DNA of 64,000 nt, taken from assembly GCF_003403015.1 (NCBI RefSeq), contig NZ_QURL01000002.1, forward strand, positions 496,001-560,000. Reading direction: 5' to 3'. Source of the stretch: Fulvimarina endophytica. GTDB lineage: Bacteria > Pseudomonadota > Alphaproteobacteria > Rhizobiales > Rhizobiaceae. A program made the translations under genes and the position numbers. Positions 55,165 through 64,000 of the stretch are shown here, one piece after another. Position 1 is the first letter of the stretch. The number at the start of each line of letters is the position of its first letter. The notes beneath the pieces are model-generated. The model was not told the DNA's origin. It did no database searches and worked only from the letters and a program-made list of their open reading frames with translations.

Positions 55165-57231
55165 CTAGCCGTTGTCATGGAAATGATCGTAGACGAGTTT
55201 CGCGATCGTCTCCGAAATGCCTTCGACGGCGCGCAGATCCGGCAGGCCCGCGCGTGAGACCGCCTTGGCGGTTCCGAAATGCTGGAGCAGCGCGCGCTTG
55301 CGGGAGGGGCCGATGCCCGCGATCTCGTCGAGCGGATTCTTGACCAGTTCCTTCTTGCGCTTGGCGCGGTGCGTGCCGATGGCGAAGCGGTGGGCCTCGT
55401 CGCGCAGGCGCTGGACGAAATAGAGAACCGGATCGCGCGGCGGCAGGGTGAAGTCGCGCGTCCCCTGGATGAAGCGCTCGCGCCCCGCATCCCGGTCGAC
55501 TCCCTTGGCGACGCCGATGGTCAGCACCTTGTCGGCGATGCCGAGTTCGTCGAGAATCGAGCGCACGGCCGAGATCTGGCCCTTGCCGCCGTCGATGAAG
55601 ACGAGATCGGGCCAGGCGGGAAACGGCGCATCGGCGGCTTCCTCGGCCTCATCACCCTCGGGCGCATTTTCGGCCGGGCCCCTGGCGCCCGGCGCTTCGT
55701 CCGCATGGTCCTTCAGGAGGCGGGAAAACCGGCGCGAGATCACTTCCTTCATCATGCCGAAATCGTCGCCCGGCGTGATCTCCGTGCTCTTGATGTTGAA
55801 CTTGCGATACTGGCTTTTCACGAAGCCTTCCGGGCCGGCGACGATCATTCCGCCGACGGCATTCGTGCCCATGATGTGGGAGTTGTCGTAGACCTCGATG
55901 CGGCGGGGAACCCGGTCGAGATCGAAGGTCTCCTTCAGCCCCTGGAGAAGGCGAGCTTGGGAGGAAGTCTCCGCGAGCTTTCGTCCGAGCGCTTCCTTCG
56001 CGTTGGAGCGCGCATGGTCGACCAGATCGCGCTTCACGCCGCGCGACGGCGTCTCGATACGCACCTTTCTCTCGGCCTTGAGGCTGAGCGCCTCGGCAAG
56101 CAGGGCCTCGTCGTCGAGGTCGACCGGGGTGAGGATGAGGCGCGGCGCCGGCTTGTCGTCGTAGAACTGGGCGATGAAGGCGCCGAGCAGGCTTTCGGGC
56201 TCGAGCGAGGGATCGGCCTTCGGAAAATAAGCGCGGTTGCCCCAGTTCTGGCCGGTGCGGAAGAAGAAGACCTGCACACAGGTCAGCCCGCCTTCCTGAT
56301 GGATGGCGAAGACATCCGCCTCCTCGACGCCCTGGGGGTTGATCCCCTGATGGCTGGAGACGTGGGACAGGGCGGCGATCCGGTCGCGGTAGAGCGCGGC
56401 GCGCTCGAAGTCGAGATCGTCGGAGGCGCGGCTCATCTCCTTCGCCATCGCCTCCTTCACCTGGCCGGAGCGGCCGGAGAGAAAGCCTTTCGCCTGTTTC
56501 ACGAGGTCCCGGTAGTCCTCTTCCGGGATCTCGTTGGTGCAGGGACCGGCGCAACGCTTGATCTGGTGGAGGAGGCAGGGCCGCGACCGGCTTTCGAACA
56601 CGGAATCGGTGCAGGTGCGCAGGAGAAAGGCCCGCTGGAGCGAGTTGATCGTACGGTCGACGGCACCGGCGGACGCGAAGGGGCCGAAGAACGAGCCCTT
56701 TCGGTTGCGCGCGCCGCGATGCTTCACGATGGCGGGGGCCTGATGGTCCTCGGTGACGAGGATGTAGGGAAACGACTTGTCGTCGCGCAGGAGAACGTTG
56801 AAGCGCGGGCGCAGCCGCTTGATGAGATTGGCTTCGAGAAGTAGCGCCTCCGTCTCGGTTCGGGTGGTGACGAACTCCATCTGCCGCGTCAGGCGGATCA
56901 TGCGGGCGATGCGCTGGGTGTGCCCGCCGAGCCGGGCATAGTTGGAGACGCGCTTCTTCAGCGAGCGCGCCTTGCCCACATAGAGGACCTCCCCATCGGC
57001 GCCGAACATGCGGTAGACGCCCGGCTGGTTCGGCAGGCGCTTGACGAGGGCGGCGATGAGTTCGGCTCCCTCGAGTTCGGCGGTCTCGGCCTTGCCCGCA
57101 TCGGCCCAGTCGATCGCCGAGAGAAGCGCGGTGGCTTCCTCGCTGAGCCGGTTGTCCTCGCCGCCCGTCTCGCGATCCTCCTCCTCCGGGTCGAGGCTCT
57201 CGTCTGAGGGATCGAATTCGGTATCCGGCAT
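55165..57231 (-). CDS. uvrC: Excinuclease ABC subunit C
   Basis: Makes the two incisions of nucleotide excision repair. 688 residues: an acidic N-terminal extension ([12 protein letters not shown]), the GIY-YIG domain ([28 protein letters not shown]), UvrB-binding UVR motif (about 270-305), the RNase H-like domain with VFIDGGKGQ and YDNSHIMG, and C-terminal helix-hairpin-helix ([17 protein letters not shown]). ATG 57231 follows AGGA; the frame continues to 57621 through an Arg-rich stretch that is less likely to be translated. The acidic tail is common in rhizobial UvrC. Confidence 0.96.
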   Translation of the reverse strand: MPDTEFDPSDESLDPEEEDRETGGEDNRLSEEATALLSAIDWADAGKAETAELEGAELIAALVKRLPNQPGVYRMFGADGEVLYVGKARSLKKRVSNYARLGGHTQRIARMIRLTRQMEFVTTRTETEALLLEANLIKRLRPRFNVLLRDDKSFPYILVTEDHQAPAIVKHRGARNRKGSFFGPFASAGAVDRTINSLQRAFLLRTCTDSVFESRSRPCLLHQIKRCAGPCTNEIPEEDYRDLVKQAKGFLSGRSGQVKEAMAKEMSRASDDLDFERAALYRDRIAALSHVSSHQGINPQGVEEADVFAIHQEGGLTCVQVFFFRTGQNWGNRAYFPKADPSLEPESLLGAFIAQFYDDKPAPRLILTPVDLDDEALLAEALSLKAERKVRIETPSRGVKRDLVDHARSNAKEALGRKLAETSSQARLLQGLKETFDLDRVPRRIEVYDNSHIMGTNAVGGMIVAGPEGFVKSQYRKFNIKSTEITPGDDFGMMKEVISRRFSRLLKDHADEAPGARGPAENAPEGDEAEEAADAPFPAWPDLVFIDGGKGQISAVRSILDELGIADKVLTIGVAKGVDRDAGRERFIQGTRDFTLPPRDPVLYFVQRLRDEAHRFAIGTHRAKRKKELVKNPLDEIAGIGPSRKRALLQHFGTAKAVSRAGLPDLRAVEGISETIAKLVYDHFHDNG

Positions 57232-57624
57232 GTCGTCCTGATCGAACTGGCGTGGTCTGAGGCCGCGCCCGGAATGGCGAGAGAAGCGCCGCGGGCGCGA
57301 TCGGGAGCGGGTGGGGCGGGTGAAGGTCTTCACGGTCCTTCGACCATATAGGGCCTTGCGGCCCGTTTGTTCAGAGTCGGCGCAAGGGACCGGGGTCGCA
57401 GGCCCCGATCCACGATGCTCCGGCTTCGCAAGACTGTTGCGGAAGGGCAACGGCTTCGGAATAAAATCTGGGAAAGCTAGGCTTACGATCCACGACGCTT
57501 GGGGAGAACATCGACCACGACCACATAAAAACCTCCGAGACCATGCCCGATTGGCGATCTCGTGCGTTGAGATGCGGTCCGCTGGACAGCTTCCGGCCAC
57601 GCGGATCGAACGGAGAGGCAAGCC
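57232..57624. other. Divergent promoter region of uvrC and the Omp25-like gene
   Basis: A 393-base gap. In-frame with uvrC, 57232-57340 would encode an Arg-rich peptide, but it has no good ribosome site. The right half is AT-richer in places (about 57455-57540) and probably holds the promoter of the outer membrane gene. No other repeat or gene was seen. Confidence 0.4.
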
Positions 57625-58311
57625 GTGCGACAGACGAACTGGCGATTGACGACCATATTGGCGATGGCTGTGCTCGGCCCCTTCGCGGCCGTGCCGGCCC
57701 TAGCGCAGGAGGCTCCGGCTCCCGAACGGGACACGGTCTTCCCCGAGGCGCGCCTTCCCGAGACCGCGCTTCCCGTTCGCGTCTGGTCGGGGCCCTATGC
57801 GGGCGCCTTCGTCGGCTACAACATCTCGCGCTTCGATGATCTGCGCGGCGCGTCCGTCGAGGGCGAGGGGGTCGTCGGCGGCGTCTATGGCGGCTTCAAT
57901 ATCGACGGCGGACCGATCGTCTACGGAATCGAGGGCGATATCGGCGGCGGCGATTTCGATGCCGCCGCGAACGGCGTCACCGGCCGCCCGGATATCCAGG
58001 GCGAAACGAACGTCTTCGGCTCGCTTCGCGGCCGCGTCGGCGTGCCGATGGACCCGTTCCTCGTCTACGGAACCGGCGGCCTTGCGCTCGCCGATACGCA
58101 GCTCACGCTCGACGGCGCGTCGGATACGCGCACGAGCGTCGGCTACACGGTGGGCGCCGGCGTCGAGGCGAAGGTTACGGACCGGGTCAATGCGCGCGTC
58201 GAATATCGCTATTCGGACTTCGGCTCGTCCGACTACGAGCTCGGCAAGACCAGCGTCTCGTCGGGCTTCGACGAACACTCGGTGCGGGCCGGCGTCAGCC
58301 TCGATTTCTGA
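57625..58311 (+). CDS. Outer membrane beta-barrel protein (Omp25/RopB type)
   Basis: A 228-residue exported protein. The signal peptide ([14 protein letters not shown]) ends at AQE near residue 28. The mature part is an eight-stranded barrel pattern starting [15 protein letters not shown] and ending [10 protein letters not shown] with a terminal Phe, as in outer membrane proteins. [16 protein letters not shown] is the hallmark of the Omp25/Omp31 family of alphaproteobacteria. Start GTG 57625 follows GGAGAGG. Confidence 0.9.
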   Translation: MRQTNWRLTTILAMAVLGPFAAVPALAQEAPAPERDTVFPEARLPETALPVRVWSGPYAGAFVGYNISRFDDLRGASVEGEGVVGGVYGGFNIDGGPIVYGIEGDIGGGDFDAAANGVTGRPDIQGETNVFGSLRGRVGVPMDPFLVYGTGGLALADTQLTLDGASDTRTSVGYTVGAGVEAKVTDRVNARVEYRYSDFGSSDYELGKTSVSSGFDEHSVRAGVSLDF

Positions 58312-58358
58312 GGCTTCCGCCAGCGGAGCGAGGGCCGGTCTTCGGGGGAGCGGACGGT

Positions 58359-59672
58359 CTAGTCTGCGCTGCCTTCCTGGGCATCGGCCGGCTTCTTGTG
58401 GGTGAAGAGCAGCTTGTCGATGCGATGGCCGTCGAGATCGACGACCTCGACCTCGAAATCCTCCCAGGTGAAGACCTCTCCGACCTCGGGTATGTGCCCG
58501 ATCTTCTCGAGGACGAAGCCCGCGATGGTCTCGTAGTCGCGATCTTCCGGAAACTCGATCACCTTCGACTTGTAGGCGAATGCATCAACCGGCATCGCGC
58601 CGTCGACCAGCCATGAGCCGTCATGGCGACGCACGGCGTTCGCGCTCTCCTCGACGCCTTCCGGCAGCGAGCCGGCGATTGCCGTCAGAATGTCCTGCGG
58701 TGTCGCGATGCCTTCGAAGGCGCCGTACTCGTCGAGCACGACGGCGAGGTGGATATCGGAATTGCGGAACGCCTCGAGGAGCTTCAGGATCGGCATCGCC
58801 TCGTTGACGTAGAGCGGCTTGCGCAGGGCCGCGCGCAGATCGAGCCGGTTTTCCCGCCGCTGGATTTCGAAAAGATCCTTGGTGTGGACGATGCCGACGA
58901 TCTCGTCGACCTCGGTGTCGAGGACCGGAAACCGCGAATGCCCGGCTTTCAGGATCTCGGCGAAATTCTCGTCCTCGTCGTCATGGATGCTCAGCCAGTC
59001 GACGTCCGGACGAGGCACCATGATCGAGCGGACATTGCGGTCGGCGATGCGGATGACGCCTTCCAGCATCTCCCGCTCCTTTTCCTTGAAGACGCCGATC
59101 TGGGTGCCCTCGCGGATCATCGAGCGGACGTCCTCTTCCGTCACCTCGCCCTCCTTGTCGTCGTCGCTGACGAAGGGCGCGGTGATGAAGCGCGTCGAAA
59201 CCTCCAGGAGCCAGACGATCGGCCGGCCGACCTTAGAGATCATCCACATGGTCGGCGCGACGAAGGAGGCGATGGCCTCCGGCCGCGTCAGGGCGAGGCG
59301 TTTGGGGGCGAGCTCTCCGACGATGAGCGACAGATAGGTGATGACCACGACGACGAGCGTGAAGGCGAGACTGCCGGCGATGCTTTCCAGGCCCGGAACG
59401 GTCCGAAGAACCTCCGCAAGCGGCTCGGCGAAGACGGAGCCACCGTAAGCGCCGGCGAAGATGCCGACGAGCGTGATCCCGATCTGGACCGTCGACAGGA
59501 AGGTGGTCGGGTTCTCGGACAGCTTCAGCGCGGTGTTCGCGCCGCTCTTTCGCTGCTTGGCGCGCTGTTCGAGGCGCGAGCGCTTGGCCGAGACGACGGC
59601 GAGCTCCGACATGGCGAAGAAGCCGTTGAGCAGGATGAGCCCGAAGACGATCAGGGCATTGATGAGAAGCAC
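58359..59672 (-). CDS. CNNM/CorC-type protein with CBS domains (hemolysin-related)
   Basis: A membrane protein of 437 residues: CNNM/DUF21 domain with three to four membrane segments (about 1-190), a pair of CBS domains (about 200-335), and a CorC_HlyC domain at the end. Family stretches are SELAVVSAKRSRLEQRA and the VPRPDVDWLSI linker. Related proteins act in Mg2+/Co2+ efflux or its control. Start is GTG 59672. Confidence 0.88.
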   Translation of the reverse strand: MLLINALIVFGLILLNGFFAMSELAVVSAKRSRLEQRAKQRKSGANTALKLSENPTTFLSTVQIGITLVGIFAGAYGGSVFAEPLAEVLRTVPGLESIAGSLAFTLVVVVITYLSLIVGELAPKRLALTRPEAIASFVAPTMWMISKVGRPIVWLLEVSTRFITAPFVSDDDKEGEVTEEDVRSMIREGTQIGVFKEKEREMLEGVIRIADRNVRSIMVPRPDVDWLSIHDDEDENFAEILKAGHSRFPVLDTEVDEIVGIVHTKDLFEIQRRENRLDLRAALRKPLYVNEAMPILKLLEAFRNSDIHLAVVLDEYGAFEGIATPQDILTAIAGSLPEGVEESANAVRRHDGSWLVDGAMPVDAFAYKSKVIEFPEDRDYETIAGFVLEKIGHIPEVGEVFTWEDFEVEVVDLDGHRIDKLLFTHKKPADAQEGSAD

Positions 59673-59785
59673 GTGCGTGGACCTTGGAATTCGGGAGACC
59701 GCGGTAAGAGCCGGCGGCCTTGAGGACAGTCTTCAACGTCGGGATATGGTGAGGATTGCAGCGGGGTCGGACCTTGCCGGCTTGC

Positions 59786-60739
59786 TTATTCCTTGGGAGA
59801 TGGATCCTCGCGCCGCGGATTGGCATCGAAGAGAGCGGTCATGGACTTCCAGTACTCGCTCTGCATCTGCGTGCCGGCTTCCATCATGCGGCTGAACCCC
59901 AGCGCATCTTCGGCCGACCGCGCCGTCTCGCCGCCGGTCGTCTCGGACTCGCGCGGCGGCGCCTCGCTGTGCGGTTTGTCTTCGGTCTCGTTCATGAGAC
60001 CCTTCGAAAAACCCTCGAAGATCGCCAGAAACGGCATTGGCGGCAGATTGTCCGTGCCGCCGGTCTCGGCCTTGGAGCGCTCCTCCTCCTTCGGCTTCAT
60101 GGCGTTGCTGGCGGAGAGGAAAGGCATGGGCGGCAGCCAGGGCAGGGGGCCGCGAAACGCGTCGGCGAAGACGTTGCTCATATCGGCGGGTCTCTGCCTG
60201 CGCGATGCCGGCGCATCCGGGGAGCGCGAGAACGCCTCGATCGCATTGGCGCTGCGCCGCATCAGGTCGGCCATGTTCGCCGGCATGTCGGCGGCGTCGA
60301 ACCGGCCGTTTTCCATCCCGCGCATGAAGGTCGTTCCCACCATCTGCATCATGGTCTGCATGGCCATGAGCGTGAGATTGCGCATCAGGGGCTTCACCGT
60401 GTCCGGCGCCGTGCCGGTGACCGAAGACACCTGGCGGGAGACCGCATCGACGAGCGCCTTCGAGCCGAAGAGATTATCGGTGAGCCGCTCGACGTCCGAG
60501 CGTTCGGCGGCTCGCCGGGACGTGGCGTCCATCGATCCGAAGAAGGGGGCGAACATGCGCGACAGGTCGGACGCGGTCGTCGGATCGGACATCGCGCGCA
60601 TCATCGCGAGCGAGAACGCCGGAGCGAGCGCCTGGGCCGTATCGCGCAACTCGCTCGGGCTGAGATTGTAGGCGCTGGCGAGCCTGTCTGCGGCAAGGCC
60701 CGAATCCGATGCCGTCAACCAGTCGAAGAAATCCGTCAT
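59786..60739 (-). CDS. DUF937-like protein with repeated LPPMPFL motif
   Basis: A 317-residue cytoplasmic protein. The N-terminal 140 residues are Met/Ala-rich helices of the DUF937 type (SAYNLSPSELRDTAQALAPAFSLAMMRAM). The C-half is Pro- and charge-rich and contains the same heptapeptide LPPMPFL twice (202-208 and 232-238), and ends in a helix MEAGTQMQSEYWKSMTALF. ATG 60739 follows AGGGAG on the coding strand; a long reading frame upstream to 61624 is a shadow of gshA. Function unknown. Confidence 0.75.
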   Translation of the reverse strand: MTDFFDWLTASDSGLAADRLASAYNLSPSELRDTAQALAPAFSLAMMRAMSDPTTASDLSRMFAPFFGSMDATSRRAAERSDVERLTDNLFGSKALVDAVSRQVSSVTGTAPDTVKPLMRNLTLMAMQTMMQMVGTTFMRGMENGRFDAADMPANMADLMRRSANAIEAFSRSPDAPASRRQRPADMSNVFADAFRGPLPWLPPMPFLSASNAMKPKEEERSKAETGGTDNLPPMPFLAIFEGFSKGLMNETEDKPHSEAPPRESETTGGETARSAEDALGFSRMMEAGTQMQSEYWKSMTALFDANPRREDPSPKE

Positions 60740-60942
60740 CTCACTCCCTCTCGCGCTCTCCGGCTGTGATTGAGACACAAGAGAACTGACGCACGCAAGA
60801 TAGGGCGCCCGCAAAGCTTTTCCCTTCGATAACACATGTTCGAAGCGGCAGGCTCGATCCCTGCCGTGCTGAAAGCTCCTTCGCCGGACGTTTTCGCGAG
60901 GCAGGAGCAATGCCTCGCATCGATCGAAACGCGGGATAACCC

Positions 60943-62316
60943 TCAGAAGGCGAGGTTCTTGAACACCTGCTCCATCGACCGGTCCCACTGCTCCTCGTAG
61001 AGACGCACCAGTTCCTCCGCCGAGGTGGTGCCGCGCGCGACCACCTCTTCGAGCGGTGCGAGGAAGAAGCTTTCGTCGTTGCCGTCCTCGTTCTTGAAGT
61101 CGCGGGCGATCAGGCCTTCGCGCGAGATCTTCAGGCACTCGCGTGCGAGATCGAGGACCGTGCCGTCCCGGAACGGGGTGCGGAACCCTTCCTTCGGGAC
61201 CCGCTGGCGCATGTCGCCGACTTCCTCGATTGTGAAGTCGCGGGTCAGATCCTCCACCTTGCGCATGGCTTCGGGGGAATAGAGAAGCCCCACCCAGAAC
61301 GCGGGAAGCGCGCAGATGCGCCGCCACGGGCCGCCGTCGGCCCCCCGCATCTCGATGAACCGCTTCAGGCGCACATCGGGGAAGAGCGTCGAAAGATGAT
61401 TGGTCCAGTCGCCCATATTGGGCTCGGGATCGTCGAACCGACCCTTCAGCGCGCCGTCGAGGAACTGGCGGAAGGTCACGTCGGTCGCGCGGTGGTAGCG
61501 GCCGCCCCGCGAGACGAAGTACATGGGCACGTCGAGGGCCCACTCCACGTAGTCGCGATAGCCGAAACTGTCCTCGAAGACGAAGGGGAGAAGGCCGGAG
61601 CGGGCATTGTCCACATCGTGCCACACCTCGGACCGCCAGGAGACGAGGCCATTCGGCTTGCCCTCGGTGAACGGGGAATTGGCGAAGAGTGCGGAGGCGA
61701 CCGGCTGAAGCTTCATGCCGATCTGCATCTTGCGGCGCATGTCCGCCTCGTCGCGGAAGTCGAGATTGACCTGGATCGTCGCCGTGCGCAGCATCATGTC
61801 GAGGCCGCGCGTGCCGACCTCCGGCATGTAGGCGCGCATGATGTCGTAGCGCGACTTGGGCATGATCGGCGTCTCGTCGATCGTCCAGGTGGGCGAGGAC
61901 CCGATGCCGAGAAAGCCGATGCCGAGTTCCTTGGCGATCGACCGCACCTCGGCCAGATGCCGGTTCGATTCGCGGCAGGTCTCGTGAATCGTTTCGAGAG
62001 GCGCGCCGGACAGCTCGAACTGTCCACCCGGCTCCAGCGAGATCGCGCCGCCCTCCTCGTCGTTGAAGAGACCGATGATGCGCCCGTCGTCGATGATCGG
62101 CTCCCAGCCCGAAAGGGCTTTCAGCCCTTCGAGGAGCTTGGCGATGCCGCGATCGCCCTCATAGGGGACGGGCGCGAAATTCTCGACATAATAGCCGAAC
62201 TTCTCGTGCTCGGTGCCGATGCGGAACCGGTCCTCCGGCTTCTCGCCGCTCGCCAGATAGGCGGCCAGATCCTCGATCGATCCGATCGGCGTCGCGTCGC
62301 TGGTGTCGCGGGCCAT
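60943..62316 (-). CDS. gshA: Glutamate--cysteine ligase
   Basis: First step of glutathione synthesis, cytoplasmic. 457 residues of the alphaproteobacterial/plant-type GCL: RIGTEHEKFGYYVEN, EPGGQFELSGAPLETIHETCRE, GFLGIGSSPTW and MRGADGGPWRRICALPAFWVGLLY. ATG 62316 (MARDTSDATP) follows GGAGGGGAC; the frame is open to 62382. It follows rsmE after 122 bases on the same strand. Confidence 0.96.
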   Translation of the reverse strand: MARDTSDATPIGSIEDLAAYLASGEKPEDRFRIGTEHEKFGYYVENFAPVPYEGDRGIAKLLEGLKALSGWEPIIDDGRIIGLFNDEEGGAISLEPGGQFELSGAPLETIHETCRESNRHLAEVRSIAKELGIGFLGIGSSPTWTIDETPIMPKSRYDIMRAYMPEVGTRGLDMMLRTATIQVNLDFRDEADMRRKMQIGMKLQPVASALFANSPFTEGKPNGLVSWRSEVWHDVDNARSGLLPFVFEDSFGYRDYVEWALDVPMYFVSRGGRYHRATDVTFRQFLDGALKGRFDDPEPNMGDWTNHLSTLFPDVRLKRFIEMRGADGGPWRRICALPAFWVGLLYSPEAMRKVEDLTRDFTIEEVGDMRQRVPKEGFRTPFRDGTVLDLARECLKISREGLIARDFKNEDGNDESFFLAPLEEVVARGTTSAEELVRLYEEQWDRSMEQVFKNLAF

Positions 62317-62438
62317 GATTGTCCCCTCCGATGATGGCGGATGTCGGTTCGACCCGATTCGTTCCGTCCCGAAATTACGCATGCCCGCAGCGGCGGCAAG
62401 ACGCTCCCCGGCGACGCGCCGTTTACACGAGCTTTGGA

Positions 62439-63188
62439 TCAGGCAACAGGTTGCCAGTCGCCGCAGACAGCCTGCAGGAGGGCGAGGGCGGCGACGGCGG
62501 CCGTGTCGGCCCTGAGGATGCGGGGGCCGAGCGAGATCGATCGCACGAAGGAATGTTCGCCCAGCCGCTTGCGTTCCGCCGGCGAAAAACCGCCCTCAGG
62601 ACCGATGAGGACCCCCTTCGGGCCCCTGGAAAGCGAGGCGAGGGCGTCGATCGGGCTTTCGGCATCCATCCGCTCGTCGCACATGACGAGCGGGATATCC
62701 GTGTTCCAGCCGGCTATGAACTCTTCGAACTTCAACGGCTCGCGGCATTGCGGCAGGGTCAGGATGCCACACTGTTCCGCAGCTTCCACGGCATTGGCCT
62801 CGATCTTGTCGATCCTGATGCGATGGGACTGCGTGAAATCGGTGAGCACCGGCTGGAGAACCCCGGCACCCATCTCCACCGCCTTCTGGACCATGTAGTC
62901 GAGCCGGCCGACTTTGAGCGGTGCGAAGCAGTAGATCAGGTCCGATGCCGGTGTCTGGGCCCTGACCTCCTCGATCGGGACGAATGTAAGCTTCTTCTTG
63001 GATGGCTTTTTGAGGCTTGCGAGCCACTCGCCGTCCCGGCCGTTGAAGAGGAGTACGTGATCGTCCTCGTTGCGGCGCAGAACGTTGAGGAGATGGTTCG
63101 TCTGGACGGGGTTCGCCTCGAACGCGCGGCCGGCGGCGAGGTCCTCGCCCACATACAGCCTCGGGCTCTTGAAGTCGTAGCTCGGCAT
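62439..63188 (-). CDS. rsmE: 16S rRNA (uracil1498-N3)-methyltransferase
   Basis: Methylates U1498 of 16S rRNA. 249 residues with an N-terminal PUA-like part (VNHLLNVLR-type HLLNVLRRNEDD), and a SPOUT domain with GVLIGPEGGFSPAERKRL and SLGPRILRADTAAVAAL, the knot motifs that bind SAM. Upstream of gshA on the minus strand, as in many rhizobia; divergent from the last SDR gene. Confidence 0.95.
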   Translation of the reverse strand: MPSYDFKSPRLYVGEDLAAGRAFEANPVQTNHLLNVLRRNEDDHVLLFNGRDGEWLASLKKPSKKKLTFVPIEEVRAQTPASDLIYCFAPLKVGRLDYMVQKAVEMGAGVLQPVLTDFTQSHRIRIDKIEANAVEAAEQCGILTLPQCREPLKFEEFIAGWNTDIPLVMCDERMDAESPIDALASLSRGPKGVLIGPEGGFSPAERKRLGEHSFVRSISLGPRILRADTAAVAALALLQAVCGDWQPVA

Positions 63189-63288
63189 ATTTGACGCACC
63201 GTTCGGCTTATCCTGCAGCGCAACCTAAGCCCCGATGCCCCGTTGTCACGCCAGACCAAGCCATACCATAAAGAAGGAAGCTTCCACG

Positions 63289-64000
63289 ATGGACCTGAAA
63301 ATTCGAGACCGCGTCGCGCTCATCACCGGCGCCACGGGAGGGATGGGGTTCGAGACGGCGAAGATCCTCGCCGACGAGGGCGTCAAGCTCGTCCTCTCCG
63401 ATCTCGACATCGAGACGCTGGAAAAGGAAGCCTCCAGCCTGCCGACGGACCTGATCTGGATCAAGGCGGACTGCACCGATCAGAGCGAGATCGATGCGAT
63501 GGTCAAGGAAGCCTATGGAAAGTTCGGCAAGATCGATATCGTGATCCATACGGCCGGCATCACCGGCGCCAAGGGTCATCCCCTCGAAATGTCCGACGAG
63601 GACTACAAGGAGGCCTGGGAGATCGACTTCCTCTCCGCCGTGAAGATCGCCCGGGCGACCTTCCCGAAGATGCGCGAGAACGAGTGGGGCCGCTTCGTCT
63701 GCATCACCTCGGAGAACGCCGTGCAGCCCTATTGGGAAGAGGCGACCTACAACACCGCCAAGGCGGCTCTCGCGGCCTTCGTCAAGAATCTGTCCTATCA
63801 GGAAGCCGCCCACGGCATCCTCTGCAACACGGTCTCGCCGGCCTTCGTGGAGACGGCGATGACCGACGGTATGATGGAGAAGCGGGCCGAGGAACTCGGC
63901 GTCTCTTTCGACGAGGCGGTCAAGTCCTTCCTTGACGAGGAGCGGCCGGGCATCGTTCAGAAGCGCCGTGGCCGGGCCGACGAGGTCGCGGCCGTCATCG
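63289..64000 (+). CDS. Short-chain dehydrogenase/reductase, 3' end cut by window edge
   Basis: ATG 63289 follows AAGAAGGAAG. The 237 residues seen are an SDR: TGATGGMGFETA cofactor loop, IHTAGITG in place of NNAG, CITSENAVQ (Ser) and YNTAKAALAAF (Tyr, Lys). VSPAFVETAM follows. The frame stays open to the window end and the remaining 10-20 residues lie outside. HTAG for NNAG is an unusual variant. Substrate unknown. Confidence 0.88.
   Translation, partial: MDLKIRDRVALITGATGGMGFETAKILADEGVKLVLSDLDIETLEKEASSLPTDLIWIKADCTDQSEIDAMVKEAYGKFGKIDIVIHTAGITGAKGHPLEMSDEDYKEAWEIDFLSAVKIARATFPKMRENEWGRFVCITSENAVQPYWEEATYNTAKAALAAFVKNLSYQEAAHGILCNTVSPAFVETAMTDGMMEKRAEELGVSFDEAVKSFLDEERPGIVQKRRGRADEVAAVI

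Noticed and set aside
57232..57621. N-terminal extension of UvrC by 130 residues
   Set aside because: No good ribosome site; GTG 57333 has AGGA only two bases away, and relatives start with an acidic segment like that after 57231.
59786..61624. A 612-codon frame joining DUF937 with gshA sequence
   Set aside because: Only 59786-60739 has conserved sequence and a good start; the rest is another frame of gshA.

Overview
The window is a 64 kb stretch of GC-rich chromosome from an alphaproteobacterium, almost certainly of the order Hyphomicrobiales (Rhizobiales). The signs are a rhizobial-type che operon (soluble receptor, STAS/CheS, cheY1, cheA, cheW, cheR, cheB, cheY2, cheD and a CheT-like gene), a Fur-like gene divergent from sitABCD, a lipid A cluster carrying DUF4170 and DUF2093 genes, a CIRCE-controlled groESL, an alphaproteobacterial-type glutamate-cysteine ligase and very dense ATGA/GTGA/TTGA gene overlaps. 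The family is uncertain. No insertion sequence, prophage, integrase or CRISPR array was seen, so this is mostly core chromosome.

Layout. 1-4.4 kb: 3' end of lepA, a GAF-EAL phosphodiesterase gene, then groEL/groES on the minus strand. 4.6-11.2 kb: HAD phosphatase, ribF, two tandem short-chain dehydrogenases and ileS. 11.4-21.6 kb: lipoprotein, MarC, tadA, a pseudouridine synthase with long basic tails, rsmD, a paired M16 peptidase operon, a patatin-like hydrolase, topoisomerase IB and a DUF2945 gene. 21.6-29.6 kb: a Kef-type antiporter, then a plus-strand set ending in lipid A/core synthesis (pmbA-like, a CysQ-like phosphatase, DUF4170, a DUF374 acyltransferase, waaA, lpxK). 29.75-36 kb: mutL and a Fur-family regulator (minus), and sitABCD (plus) for Mn/Fe uptake. 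36.3-45.1 kb: the complete che operon. 45.4-50.6 kb: a tripartite tricarboxylate transporter with a TctA-TctB fusion, a PrpF/4-oxalomesaconate tautomerase-like gene and a divergent LysR regulator. 50.8-51.4 kb: an unlisted 44-codon gene with its own terminator, and tRNA-Val(CAC). 51.5-64 kb: DUF922 protein, folP-folK, an Lrp regulator, pgsA, uvrC, an Omp25-like protein, a CBS/CorC protein, DUF937, gshA, rsmE and a truncated SDR gene.

The most interesting region is the end of the che operon. The last gene encodes a 125-residue protein with a D-x-x-x-Q motif as in CheZ-type phosphatases, and both it and the preceding CheD end in nearly the same acidic hydrophobic tail (GEIELF and GDLELF). With the STAS/CheS-like protein and two CheY proteins, the operon appears to carry two different ways to end the signal. 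Other points worth a look are the small gene at 50.9 kb, a patch of foreign-looking codon use in the ileS editing domain, the orphan tautomerase-TTT module, and a Fur-like protein with an altered metal site beside the sit operon.

All functional names rest on recognising conserved sequence by eye; no database search was run.
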